Below the pieces are notes generated by a model. That model made no database searches. It was not told where the DNA came from and worked only from the letters and a program-made list of their open reading frames with translations. DNA of 64,000 bases from Symsagittifera roscoffensis (lineage: Eukaryota; Xenacoelomorpha; Acoela; Convolutidae): assembly GCF_963678635.1 (NCBI RefSeq), contig NC_087069.1, positions 21,490,660 through 21,554,659 on the forward strand, in the 5' to 3' direction. Of the stretch, positions 10,924 through 22,588 are shown in pieces (position 1 is the stretch's first letter; every line of letters begins with the position of its first letter). The translations under genes were made by a program, and so were the position numbers.

Positions 10924-11157
10924 ATGTTACACGACGATAATTTAATCGAAATGTCTCTACGACTCAATAGATCAAAGCCAATATTCCGAACGATAAGAGA
11001 ACTACCCGGAATTGGAAGAAGACCTCGAACCAGAGACGACATACGACAAAGTAGAAACTTACCAGATAGCTATATGATAGTACGGCAAAAGCCAACACAA
11101 ACTTTTATATTTAGAATTTTATTAGCAATGAATTTAGATTTTCATTTGCAAACATAA
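10924..11157 (+). CDS. 77-aa leader ORF, element 1
   Basis: A short Arg-rich ORF that starts 88 bp after the LTR, at one of the first AUGs of the genomic transcript. It contains LPGIGRRPRTRDDIRQSRN. It is identical in element 2. In element 3 it is open, but the C-terminus is replaced after 63 residues, and most of the base changes there are amino-acid changing. It could be an upstream ORF, a first exon for spliced env or ORF3 messages, or chance. No homology was recognised. Confidence 0.35.
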   Translation: MLHDDNLIEMSLRLNRSKPIFRTIRELPGIGRRPRTRDDIRQSRNLPDSYMIVRQKPTQTFIFRILLAMNLDFHLQT

Positions 11158-12087
11158 AATTTTGAAGTCAAAACTTCATGATCATTACAGGCGCTAAACA
11201 AAATATTAATATACAATAACGATTGATAAAAAGATCTCAGATCGTTTCCCTCAAAATTCTGCAGTATTATATAAAACATTTTTGGAAAATATTTATTGAA
11301 AAACAAAACAAAAATTAGTAGCATGACAATAAATTGTTAGTAATCATAAGATCACCAGTTGTCTCAGCTTCATCACCTAAAACATAACAGCAATCATAAG
11401 CTCACTAATATCATTAAAACACTAAATCATTTTCTTAAACAAATTTAAACCATTTTAAACTTAAATTCACTTAATTTTCAAACCAGATCATCAAGGCTTA
11501 TCCTTGGATCTAAATTCACTTTCTATTTAATTAAAATTTAAAACTTGATCATCAAGGCCTATCCTTGGATCAAAAAGAACAATTTTGTTCTCCCCCACCC
11601 ACTTAGCTAGTGTCTAACGACCTCAAACGTCGATTCACTATCCAACCCTTTCTAAAAACCCAGGACTAACAGAAATTTTTGAACAAAACTAATCATTCAA
11701 ATTAGGATAAACAGTGAAGAACTTCGGTTATTCATCCTTCACTTGATCCCCCCTCTTACCAGACCCAGGATAAATCTTAGACTTAGTAAGTTTAAAATAG
11801 TATCTAACGAACTACTCGCGTTCTAATTATACCTGAACCTTGTGGATCGATTTACTATTCTCCAACCCTTGAACACAATCACCACCCTTAAGTAAGATTA
11901 AGTAAGTTAACACCTTAGCTTATACTAGCCACGAGAAAGTAAAAAATCATTCTTCGGAATCGATATACTCTTCTCTCCAACCCTGAAAAATAGACCCAGG
12001 TTAAGCTAACCAAAAAATCGTAAGGACTAACAATTTAAGAAAATAAAAATCATCTAACAACCCTTTGCAACCGTCATCCTAAGCCTT
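11158..12087 (+). other. Long untranslated leader, element 1
   Basis: About 0.9 kb without a convincing ORF. It contains several paraphrased copies of a CCAACCCT and CCAGG motif set (for example near 11640, 11865 and 11975) and paired GATCATCAAGG/CTTATCCTTGGATC blocks. It may hold the packaging signal or a splice donor. Element 2 lacks 36 bp here. Confidence 0.5.
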
Positions 12088-12555
12088 ATGTCATTTAAAA
12101 ATCTAGGAAACAAACAAACAATCGTTTTGCACAACTGTGAAATAGAAAACAAAAAATACGATCTTGTAATCACACCTCATACACAAACAGTTGGATACAT
12201 TAGAACAAAACGACAAACACTAAAAAGAAAAATAATAACTAAACAAAGACAAATAACACGAAAAAGATTTTCCAAAAATAGACACACATTTTCAGAATCA
12301 GAAGCCAGCAATTTAGACGAACTTTATAAATTAAAAGAATCTATAGATAAAAATTGCCCTATTCACGATCAATTATATTTTTCCGACTCAGAAACAACTT
12401 CAAATTCATCAAAAAGAGGAAAAAGACGAATAAAAAAGCAATATAAACACAAACCAGTACATTTGTATAATTGGAATCAACCAATTAGACAAATCGATAA
12501 TTACTTATTAACAGTTATTAAACGAAAAAATGAGCCAAACACACACTCCAAGTGA
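12088..12555 (+). CDS. ORF1: 155-aa basic accessory protein, element 1
   Basis: Intact in all three elements (also 37001-37468 and 59099-59566). It is Lys/Arg-rich, with a basic cluster KRGKRRIKKQYK after an Asp/Ser-rich run, and has no membrane helix. This suggests a nuclear or RNA-binding accessory protein. The last 26 bases overlap the gag start in another frame, so gag would need leaky scanning or reinitiation. No known family was recognised. Retention of the frame in the independent element 3 supports a real gene. Confidence 0.65.
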   Translation: MSFKNLGNKQTIVLHNCEIENKKYDLVITPHTQTVGYIRTKRQTLKRKIITKQRQITRKRFSKNRHTFSESEASNLDELYKLKESIDKNCPIHDQLYFSDSETTSNSSKRGKRRIKKQYKHKPVHLYNWNQPIRQIDNYLLTVIKRKNEPNTHSK

Positions 12556-15500
12556 AGATAGTCCAGATGATGACGATATCTTCCCCTTCCTCGTAGATGC
12601 ACCCACTGATAGAGGACAGCATATACTTTGCAAGAATTTACTACTAAATTTATTTGAACCCGGAAACAGCCCATGTAAAACAGAGTTCCCAGATGTAAAG
12701 ATCAAAAGACAAATTATATATCACTATTTGAAAGATATATGTAATTTGACACAACACTACGGAATCTACACCATAGAATTAAGCTCACCAAACCCGAATC
12801 ACCGCAAATATGTAATTCAAACAGACGACCTTGATTTAGAATTTTCAAACGTACTCTCAGAATATATAAAAAGCATACAATATCATAACTCACAAAGAGC
12901 AAACTCCATATTTACTAATGAAGTTTTTGCAATAATATACAGTTATATCTCAATATTAGAAAACGAAATCCCAATCTCAAATGTCTCACCGACAGAGACA
13001 TCTAAACATATAAGGGTACGACATGAAATCACACTACTTTCATCTTTTCTAAATATAAATAAAGAAAATTTCACTAAAGATGATGTTTCACAATATACAA
13101 AACATGACTTACAAAAAATCTTGGCATGATTTATAATAGATTATTTCACACATAATCTAGATTTAATTTCACAAGCAAGAAAAAATTTTAGACCTCAAAA
13201 TTCAAATGATGATACCGCCATCACAGAACAGTCAGACTACGTTTGAGACCCCGAATGGTCTCATTATGCATTTATAAATATCCCACAATCAATTGCAAGT
13301 CAAGCAATAAGTACAATATCTTATATAAGAGATTATGTAAGAGTAGTACCATTAACCATTGATGCAACACCAATAAACTACAAAACATTTTTACCTGATA
13401 CACGAAATAACAGTTTAAACTCGACCGTCATACACAATGAAAACCTTAATGGAACTAGGAACCTCACTCAACAAGATATCCAGACACCATCACACTTCAT
13501 AAATGAAGAAATTGTCCAAACAACAACAACTACACAACAAAGTATTTCACCGATACGTCCAAATTTAACAAAACCAAGAAATACAAACACTTCACTAACA
13601 CAGGTAACCTTACAATCAACTGTTAAACCTTCCGTTGCTCCAAAATATTCACAAATGGATTACCAAACATATAGACCCATGACAATACCGTCAAAAACAC
13701 GCAGAACGTTCACAAGAAACAATTTTGCGGAATATAATTATAATTATACACATCCATCAAAAACAAACCATCCTCCACGAAATAATAATAATGATCAAAT
13801 CAGATCTCGACATTGGAATAATCCAATGGCAACAACCAATTCAGTAAATTTTCAAGCTAATCCACATCCTCCACAGGATCATAGCGAAAATTACCCATTC
13901 TTTCAACAGAATAAAAATAAAAAACAAGCATCTCATCAATTGGATTATCTATCCTCTGATGATGATCATTTACATCATCATGACCAGATATATTTGCACC
14001 ATATACCCAAGAATATCGCGGACAAGGAATGCAGAAACCATATACACATTATAGAAATTTTTCTCCACACCAGATAGATACACAAAATCAACAACCAATA
14101 CAAATGCACAACCCAATTAATACACAATCTTTTCAACCAATTCAGCCACAAAACCCAATGATTACACACTCATATCAACCAACACAAATGCAAAATGAAA
14201 TACCACTTCCATATTACCTTCAACAACACGAAATAACAAAAAATCAGCTTTCAAATTTTTCACAAATGCCAAATGCAGCAGAATCATTACAAATGACCAT
14301 GAATCCATACCTTATGGGCGGATCATCAATAACGTCAAATAAACCATTAATGGTATTCACAGGAACAGACCCTGAATATTCTGTAGAAGATTATTTAAAT
14401 GCAGTAACAGCAAATTTAATTTTAAATATAGGACCTGAACCAATTAATACGCCACTACATCAAAACTGGATACATCGACGCACAGCGTTGATACAGACAA
14501 CCTTAGACGGCGCAGCCCAAAAATGGTTTTCAGTATTGCCTATAGAAATTAAATCAAATTGGAAGAGATTTACACAAGAATTCTCAAAAATGTTTGACTC
14601 CGAAAGAAACAAACAACAACAAAGAGTTTTTTGTAATGAAATTCGCAGATTACCAAATGAAACCATCAAACAATTAGCAGTACGCATCGAAACACTAGTT
14701 CGAAAAGCATATTCATTAAATACACACGATTATAAAAACACAAAGATGACAGAAATCTTAATGATGACCTTAACACCTCAATTAAGGAAAATAGCAATAA
14801 AAAAGAGAGAATCCCATCCCTCCTCAATTCGAGAGCCCGATTTAGATTTTCGAAAACTAGTAGACCAGCTAGAACAAGCGGAAATCACAATGAAACTTGA
14901 AGAAACAGAAAATCTGAAATTACAATATGTTAATCGAATTGAAACAAATACCACAAATATCAATAATATACAGGATTCAGATTCAGACCTCGTTGAAAAA
15001 ATCACTGAAATACTCAATATTTATGAAAAACACCCAAACTTTAAAGGCAAACCATCTTTCAAAAAATGGTGTAATTATTGCCGACGATACGGACATAGTA
15101 TTTCTGAATGTAGACAAAAACAACAAGATAACCAAAATAAACCTCAAAAATATAAAGAACCAAATAAATCATTCTATCAATACATGAAGAAAGATCAAAA
15201 TCTACCGAACAAAAATGTATACAGCAACAACAGTTCAGGAAAACCACTTCCGAACAATACTAACTACACGAGTAATCAATCACCATATAACTCAAGTTAT
15301 AGAGGAAGATCACCAGAACGAAGAAATACACAAAATTCGTCACAAAATCATTACAGTAGACCAAATAGTCGAAATAGCTACTCCAGATCAAATTCAAATA
15401 CAACACGATTTGTTTCTAGATCTAATTCCCAATCAAGAAATAATTACTATCCAAACAATCAATCACGAAATTCATCATACAATAGAAATAGAAACTACTC

Positions 15501-18500
15501 CAATAATCGGAATAGAAGTTATTCAAACAACCGAAACCAGAATTACCCGAACAATCGATCAAGGAATAACTCATATAACAGATCAAACTATCACAGATCA
15601 AACAATAATTATCAAAATAGATCACGAAATAATTCACAAAATCGACACTCAAGTTATAATAATCGTTATAGAAATTATAACCAATCACCACACAGGAATA
15701 ATAACCATTATAATAATTCTAACAATCGCCACAGAAGTAGTACACCTAAACATCAAAGAAATATAAATCAAGTACAATCAAACCCAGAAACAACATCAGA
15801 CCCCCCAGGTATTGATGACACAGGAAATAACGAAATACAACTAAATCAAATAAACTGTGAATCATCAGATTCAGAAAGTGATACAGAAAACACTATCACC
15901 ATAAATATGATAGCAGTCGAAAATGATTACGAACCTATTATATATGAACAACCTTTTTCATCACATATATATGAAAATCAATTAGAACTCCTTCACAATT
16001 ATTATATTGAACCCATCCATTCCACACAAACGGTACAAAAAACTAACGAAATCAACACTACAAATCTACCCAATGAAAATGACAAAACTAAATGTTTGAA
16101 TACAAATCACATCTATCAAAATATACAAAAAGAACAACCCAAAGAAAAAATTTGGACAATACCATTTCTTTTAGAAAGTCCAAGAAGCAAAGAATTTCAA
16201 CCACCAGATCTTGAAATTGATTTTTTAATTGATTCAGGAGCAGAATCAAACATAATAAACATTCCCACATGGAATGAGATAAAATCACTACACCCAAGGC
16301 TAACGCCTCTTGAAACCTCCAGTAAACTAGCAACAGCACAAGGATCAACATTGGTAAACTATGGAAAAATTCAATTATTTCTTCTCCCCACAAGAACAAT
16401 AGAGCAAAATAAAATTTTAAATAAACCATTTAAACAAATATTCCATATCACTGATATTAAACACAATATCATTGGAATACCATTTATTTCTAAATATATA
16501 CCAACAATCAACATTTTGAATAGTAAAATACTAATCAAAGATAAATACACAAAAACAAAAGACACAGCCCTAACATTTTTTCAAAGATTAAATAAACAAC
16601 CACCATTCTTTTCAAAATTTTATCCAATATATAACCAACAAAGAAAACACCTGAAACCACTATCAGGAAAAATATATAATTTTTCAATAAAACAAGTTCA
16701 CCAATATGATAAAAAACAAAATAAACAACAACTCTATATGTCAGACTTTGAATTCAAACCTATCCATAAGTTTTTCAAAATCACAATCTCATCCATAAAA
16801 TATTTGAAAAACTCGAATTCAGATATTATTTCGTTACATGTATACAACAATACACCCTATCAAGTAACACTACCTTTAGGACTTTTAGGCTATTGCGAAA
16901 CCAACGCTACGATATCACCAATACACGAAAAAGAATATCGCGTAAACAATATACTTCAATTATTAGATATTTGTCAATCCACAATTCTTAATGAAGAATT
17001 ATCCATAAATAAGATAAAAAGTAATGAAAAAAGAAATACAGATTATTTCCCAAAAACTCCATATTTCCAACCTTCATTCAACATAAGTAACTACACAGAG
17101 ACTCAACAGAAGTTTTTGACAATGTTTAACTTTCAACATTCACAAATAACACAAGACGAATTTGATAAATTAGCCAAACAGCTAATAAAATATTCATCAG
17201 TCTATGCAACCTCTAAATTTGATGTTGGCAAAATCAGTTCATCACTACATCTCCCGTTAAAACCTGACGCAGTTTTCAAAAAACAAAGAGCAAGTAAAGT
17301 ACCAATTCATTTACACGATAAAGTGAACAGATTACTCGATATTTTAGAACAATACAATATAATCTCACCGGTAAACAAAGAAGAACAACCAAAAGGTAAC
17401 ACATTTATCAACCTTGTTATCATCCTAGCAAAAGGAGAATCATTAAAAATAGTTCTAGACGCCAGATACCTTAATTCACTAATAGACGAATCAAAATGCA
17501 ATACAAGTTATTTTAACAAAAATAAACGGAAAATACTTTACAACCGCAGATATGAACAGTGCATGTAACCAAATGCCATTAGATGAACAATCGCGACGTT
17601 TAACACAATTTGTTATTGGAAACCAACAATACGAATTCAACCGCTTATTCTATGGAATATCCATAGGACCAGCAGCATTTTCAGCTTTTATGAGCAAAAT
17701 TTTTCGACCACTAATACTCAAGAAAAACGCAATCACCTATTTAGACGATGTTTTTATGCAATCACAGACAAAAGAAGAAATGTTTAAAGTTTTAGAACAC
17801 TATCACAAAATACTTCAGAACGAAAATCTGAAGGCCGCCCCCGATAAATCACACTTCTTTTTAACACGAGTTAAATTCTTAGGACATAATATAGAAAGAA
17901 AAACAATCACTCCATTAAAATCACGCATTGATGCTATTCAAAAACTCCAACCACCAACAAACAAAAAGAAAATCCAAGAATTCCTTGGAATGTTAAATTT
18001 TTTAAGTAAATATGTCTATAAAATGCAATTATACCTAAGACCATTCTATAATATACTTAGACAACAAAATAATTTTGAATGGAACACAGAACATCAAGCA
18101 CGATTTGAAGAGATTAAAAAACTCTGAACTGAACAAATTTCAAATACAATTCCAGATCCAAATCAACCATTCTATGCCATGTGCGGTTCTTCGAATTTTG
18201 GCATCGGCGCAGCATTATTACAATCACACAATGGTACAAACAAAATGAACCTTATATCAGCAAATTCTCGATTATTCACTCAAGCAGAGCTACGACTCTC
18301 AACCCTAATGAGAGAATGTACAGCCATAATATATACACTAACAGAATACGAATTTCTAATACTTGGATCAAAACATCCAACAGTTCTATTCACAGATCAC
18401 AAACCAATCATTTTTCTCTTTACACAAAAATCTAATCCAAATCACCGAGTTTATAGATTTCAATTAATTCTAATGAAATTCCCAAACTTACATATAGTTT

Positions 18501-20439
18501 GGACAGCAGGAAAGAATCTTGCATTACCAGACACATTAAGTCGAAATACGCCACCGGAATTACTTACACGTAAAACTACAGTAGAAATACCCAAAAATAT
18601 AAAATTCTACCTTGCAGAAAACGAAACATCACCCCGACTAGAATGCAAATATGCAGTAAAAACTGACGTTGAACAATCGCAGATAAACAATATACAACAC
18701 TTCCCACTCTATTTAGATTGTCAAAATAATCACTACGAAGTTGATCTACTTGGAACATCAACTTTTAAACCAATTCCATATTCACAATGGATAAAAAATA
18801 ACACCCAACAAAAAAGAGTAAAACAACAATCGCATAAAAAAGACCTTTTTCCATTAATTGAAAAAGAAAACCTAACTGATAAAATAAATTTATCAGGACC
18901 ACAAACAAACGATTCAAAATAAACAATAAATCAAGTTTTTGACCTCCATGACCCACTTGATACAATTCCTTTATCTAAATTAGAAATTGAAAACATTTTT
19001 CTCCCTCCAACAGATAAAATTACAATTAATACTTTGAAACAATATCAAAATCTTGACCCAGTAATTAGGCAACTAAAATCATGGCACAAATATAAAACCA
19101 AACCCGTCAAAGCAGATGCAACTATTTTAGGAAATAAAACACTCCTCCGATATTTCCGAAAATTTAAAAATACAACAATTAATGAAAACACAGACCTTCT
19201 AGAATACCAATTAAATGAATCAACAGTTCCCTGTCTCCCTTTGAGTATGATTCTTATAGCTTTTAATATTTCACATACACAAAACATTAAAGGACACTCT
19301 GGATCAGAGAAAACATATTCAAATTTCATACAAAACTTTTACTTTCCAAATGCACCAATTTGGATAAAAGTACTATGCAATGATTGTATAGTATGTCAAC
19401 TAAATAAACCTTATCCAAATCAAAAACAAATAGCACAAAAACAAGATTTTAAAGGACAAAGTTTATACTTTAACCACCGTACACATGGACCTTGGACAAA
19501 CGGCTTGGAAATGATACAAGATATACCGAATGGTCAGCAGATGTAAAACTATTTCCCTTAGCATATAATTCACAAATCACGACAACTCTAGGAATGTCAC
19601 CATATGAAATGGTTTTTATTCAAAAGCCACGCAAACCGATTATGTTTACAGCAAACTCTCATAAAAATGCACAAAGTTATTGTCAACCGAATAAAGACTC
19701 AATTTGTTACAACCTACCTCTACACACACACGATGAAGATCATTTTCATCACCCACAAATTCTTAAATTAGCCTCCGGTACACACACCGAATGGATTTTG
19801 AACAGAGATAAGAAACACAATGAAATTTACCAAAAAGTAACAAAAAAGTTGTTACAAAGACAAAACATTAATGAACAAATAAATTCACGCTTTACACCAG
19901 CCTCAGATATAAAAATTGGAACATTTGTTTTAATACCCAATTTTAGCACTCAAAAAGGAATCTCTAAAAAATTACAACCCCTTCGAAAAGGACCATACCA
20001 AATAATTGCCAAACCCACTGACGTAACATATAAAATTACCGACTCAGAACAAAAAGAAATTGTTCAACATCGAAACAACCTATTACCTTATTCCCCAAAA
20101 GAATACGCGCTACGCGAACTAACTCAATTATATTCTTTCACAGGTTTAAAAGTTATTCAAAAAAACCCACATACAGAAAATGAAACAAAGGAACAACATG
20201 ACGTTCATCTCGAAAACCAAAATAAAAAATCAACTACAACAAAAAACAATACAAAAAAGCTAGATCAAAAAGAAAGAAAAAATAGAAAAATGACAGAAAA
20301 AATTATACCCCAAGAACAAATCGACAAATCAGAACATAGAGAGTCATCACGGCTTAGAAACCAACCACGCAAAAACTATAAAACATTCATCCCACAATCT
20401 AAAATATTAAAGAAAGTTGAATTTCAAAAACAACTTTAA
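12530..20439 (+). pseudogene. gag-pol: Gag-Pol polyprotein, inactivated, element 1
   Basis: A single gag-pol frame in design, now broken. Order: acidic N-terminus; Gln/Asn-rich linker; capsid with GAAQKWF near 14507; CCHC knuckle CNYCRRYGHSISEC (15070-15111); Asn/Arg/Ser-rich tail; protease DSGA (16231-16242); RT with YLDD (17738-17749); RNase H; integrase zinc finger ending CNDCIVC; GPYQII module near 19995; basic C-terminus. Damage: stops at 13127 and 13244, an 8-bp insertion near 13975, a 17-bp deletion at about 17503 (relative to element 2) that shifts frame inside RT, and stops at 18125 and 18920. The first RNase H aspartate is changed to Gly (18185). The integrase core is largely deleted at 19470-19510. 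It cannot encode a working polyprotein. Confidence 0.92.
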
Positions 20440-21031
20440 TTCTACATTTAATAATCTTTGCACCTCTGAACATTTTAGACTTTCATTTTTCAAAATAACA
20501 TGCTGACAAACACGCAGCGATGCTAGTTCAAAATTAGCCAATAGGATTCATCCAATCCGTCACTTTCTATAACTCTAACACAAACCAACTAGACGAAAAA
20601 TATTAAATTCCAGGCATATCTATAACTATAACTCTGCGACCTCCAGGTCAAAGATAAGCAAACCACTCCAACTTGACAACTAAAATAAATATCACCATAA
20701 TATCATAACCCTCCCTTATCTAATAAACCAAAGATCAACAATATTTCCCCAACTCAGCCCTCAAATACCCCCCAAACAAATATGTTAAATTAGCCTAAAG
20801 TAAAAGAACGACCATTTTAATTAGCCTAAAGTGTAAAAATCTCAAAAACACCCCAGATCATTTGACAAAAAAAAATAAAGACAAAGAAGACCTCCCGATC
20901 ACCATAAAATTCGCCCCCAACAATTTTTCACAAAACTCAACCCACTTGTCAAAAAACCAATAAATAATTCGACCACACTTGAAAATCGCCCCACACAACA
21001 AAAAATATTCGATCAAGAAACCATTTCTTCA
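20440..21031 (+). other. Pol-accessory spacer, element 1
   Basis: About 590 bp without an ORF and rich in A, C and T on the plus strand. It contains a repeated ATTAGCCTAAAGT word near 20790 and 20820. It is a plausible place for a splice acceptor or subgenomic signal, but none can be proved. Confidence 0.5.
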
Positions 21032-21262
21032 ATGCTCTTCTATCAATCAGTCAACCTAATACTCAACATTTTCATAAACTTTTTAACTATATTTAAACTT
21101 ATAATAATATTTCTTTTTGATACCTTTGAATCTTTTCTTATAATTTTAATCATTTTTTGCAATATTTTATTAATTTTCTATTCCCTATTTGAACTATACC
21201 TCCAACTTTCAAAAGCTATTGACTATATCCACAGGTACGATTCACAAAACTTATCTAAATGA
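21032..21262 (+). CDS. Small hydrophobic ORF a (76 aa), element 1
   Basis: Almost entirely hydrophobic, with two predicted membrane segments (residues roughly 5-28 and 30-58) and a polar tail LSKAIDYIHRYDSQNLSK. The stop overlaps the next ATG as ATGA. The position between pol and env suggests a viral small membrane protein, such as a viroporin or an envelope accessory. No homology was recognised. In element 2 the frame is destroyed. Confidence 0.5.
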   Translation: MLFYQSVNLILNIFINFLTIFKLIIIFLFDTFESFLIILIIFCNILLIFYSLFELYLQLSKAIDYIHRYDSQNLSK

Positions 21263-21447
21263 TACGAACCATTTTCAGTAGAACTGATATTTTTTTACTA
21301 TTTGTAATTTTTATAACATTTCTATCATCCCTCATCTTGACAATATGCAAATGTATAAAAAAAGCAATCATCACATTCGCCCTAGCAATAATCCTCCTAA
21401 TTCTTTTTCTAGAAGAATATTATAATAAACATATATTTTTTCACTAA
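21259..21447 (+). CDS. Small hydrophobic ORF b (62 aa), element 1
   Basis: Two hydrophobic segments: IFLLFVIFITFLSSLILTI, then a basic turn CKCIKK, then AIITFALAIILLILFLEEYY. It starts within the stop of ORF a. Its 3' end overlaps the ATG-less ORF3 by about 35 bases in the +1 frame, so it could supply the N-terminus of an ORF3 fusion by frameshifting or splicing. The element 2 copy ends early (46304). Confidence 0.5.
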   Translation: MIRTIFSRTDIFLLFVIFITFLSSLILTICKCIKKAIITFALAIILLILFLEEYYNKHIFFH

Positions 21448-22588
21448 AAGAATAAATAAAAAACCATCAAAAACTGCTAACCAACAATCACATAGTCAGT
21501 CTTCACCGACATCATACCAAGATAACCCAACACCATCTTCAACTACCCAAAACCCTCAAACATCGACACGAATTTCCTTCCAAGATAACCCATATACCTT
21601 TGAAGAACGACACGCTCGCTTATCAGAACCACTAGAACCAGTTCAACGACAATCACCTCTAAGTGAACCAACATATAACTTATACCCAATATTACCACAA
21701 GAATTAAGTAGAATACGAAATCCTAGTCAAAACCAAAATACAGTAGAAATAAATAGACAAATTATACATCCTCGACGAAACAGAAATTTTCAAACTCCGC
21801 GAGTTCATTTTGATATACCCCAATCCCCATCACAAAACACTCCAGAAAACCCCATTGGTATATTACCAGAGACACCTACGCTTCTTTCACAACGTAGCAC
21901 CTCAAGCCTACCCTCAGATTACTTAGGTTCAACACCAACATCTGAACAAATACGTGAAAACCCCTTTAATCCCCCAAACCAAACATCACGACTACCATAT
22001 TGGGCAACACATTCATTCACACAAGGTGAACTAAATTTAGTCAATGATCCAATAGATATTTCTACGGATACAACAACATCCTCATCACTACCAGAAACAT
22101 TATCACTACCATCAACACCATCAATAAGCCAGATTTCACCACCACCTTTTAACTTAAATTTCCCAAATAACCTCGACGCTAGATATCGAGAACAATCATC
22201 AACAAATCTTCCTTTAAGACTAGACTGGAATACTTTCACAGCACCTCCACCATTATTTGGACAACACCTAGAAAGTAACCGACTCCACAACTGGGCACTA
22301 AACAGACTACAGTATAGACAAGACATCCACGAAGACATTCGTGCTCATAACATCCAAATACTCCAACAAAATAGTCTACAATTAAAATTTGAAATCACGG
22401 TTAAATTAAACAACATTACTCAACATCTCTATCCATTAAATCCACCAAATATAACAGCTCAATCCCTACCACCACCATTTATAACAACTGAAGTAATATA
22501 CAAATACGACAGATATACCAAAAAGACAATTGGCTACATCACATTTTATAACCCATACTCAGGATTGTCATACACATGTATATTCTAA
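21413..22588 (+). CDS. ORF3: 391-codon open frame with no ATG, element 1
   Basis: The frame is uninterrupted from the codon after TAG at 21410-21412 to TAA at 22586-22588 and contains no ATG. It encodes a Pro/Ser/Thr/Gln-rich protein (SSPTSYQDNPTPSSTTQNP near the start). The C-terminal part is more ordered, with N-glycosylation sequons LNNIT and PNIT, and ends GYITFYNPYSGLSYTCIF. Its stop overlaps the env start by 13 bases. Expression must use splicing, frameshifting from ORF b, or a non-AUG start. A mucin-like stalk or attachment protein is one possibility. The family was not recognised. Element 2 carries one internal stop. Confidence 0.6.
   Translation, partial: KNIIINIYFFTKRINKKPSKTANQQSHSQSSPTSYQDNPTPSSTTQNPQTSTRISFQDNPYTFEERHARLSEPLEPVQRQSPLSEPTYNLYPILPQELSRIRNPSQNQNTVEINRQIIHPRRNRNFQTPRVHFDIPQSPSQNTPENPIGILPETPTLLSQRSTSSLPSDYLGSTPTSEQIRENPFNPPNQTSRLPYWATHSFTQGELNLVNDPIDISTDTTTSSSLPETLSLPSTPSISQISPPPFNLNFPNNLDARYREQSSTNLPLRLDWNTFTAPPPLFGQHLESNRLHNWALNRLQYRQDIHEDIRAHNIQILQQNSLQLKFEITVKLNNITQHLYPLNPPNITAQSLPPPFITTEVIYKYDRYTKKTIGYITFYNPYSGLSYTCIF

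Noticed and set aside
10662-11042. 126-codon minus-strand frame across the 5' LTR edge, with similar frames at the other LTRs
   Set aside because: It spans the LTR-leader border, changes length from copy to copy and has no protein-like signature.
15215-15766. Ile/Thr/Asp-rich 183-codon plus frame (and its copies near 40120 and 62214)
   Set aside because: It is the shifted reading of the Asn/Arg/Ser-rich Gag tail. The repetitive sequence keeps alternate frames open, so it is a shadow.
21259-21447. A defined -1 frameshift signal joining ORF b to ORF3
   Set aside because: ORF3 is in the +1 frame relative to ORF b, and no classic slippery heptamer with a downstream structure is evident. Kept only as a possibility.
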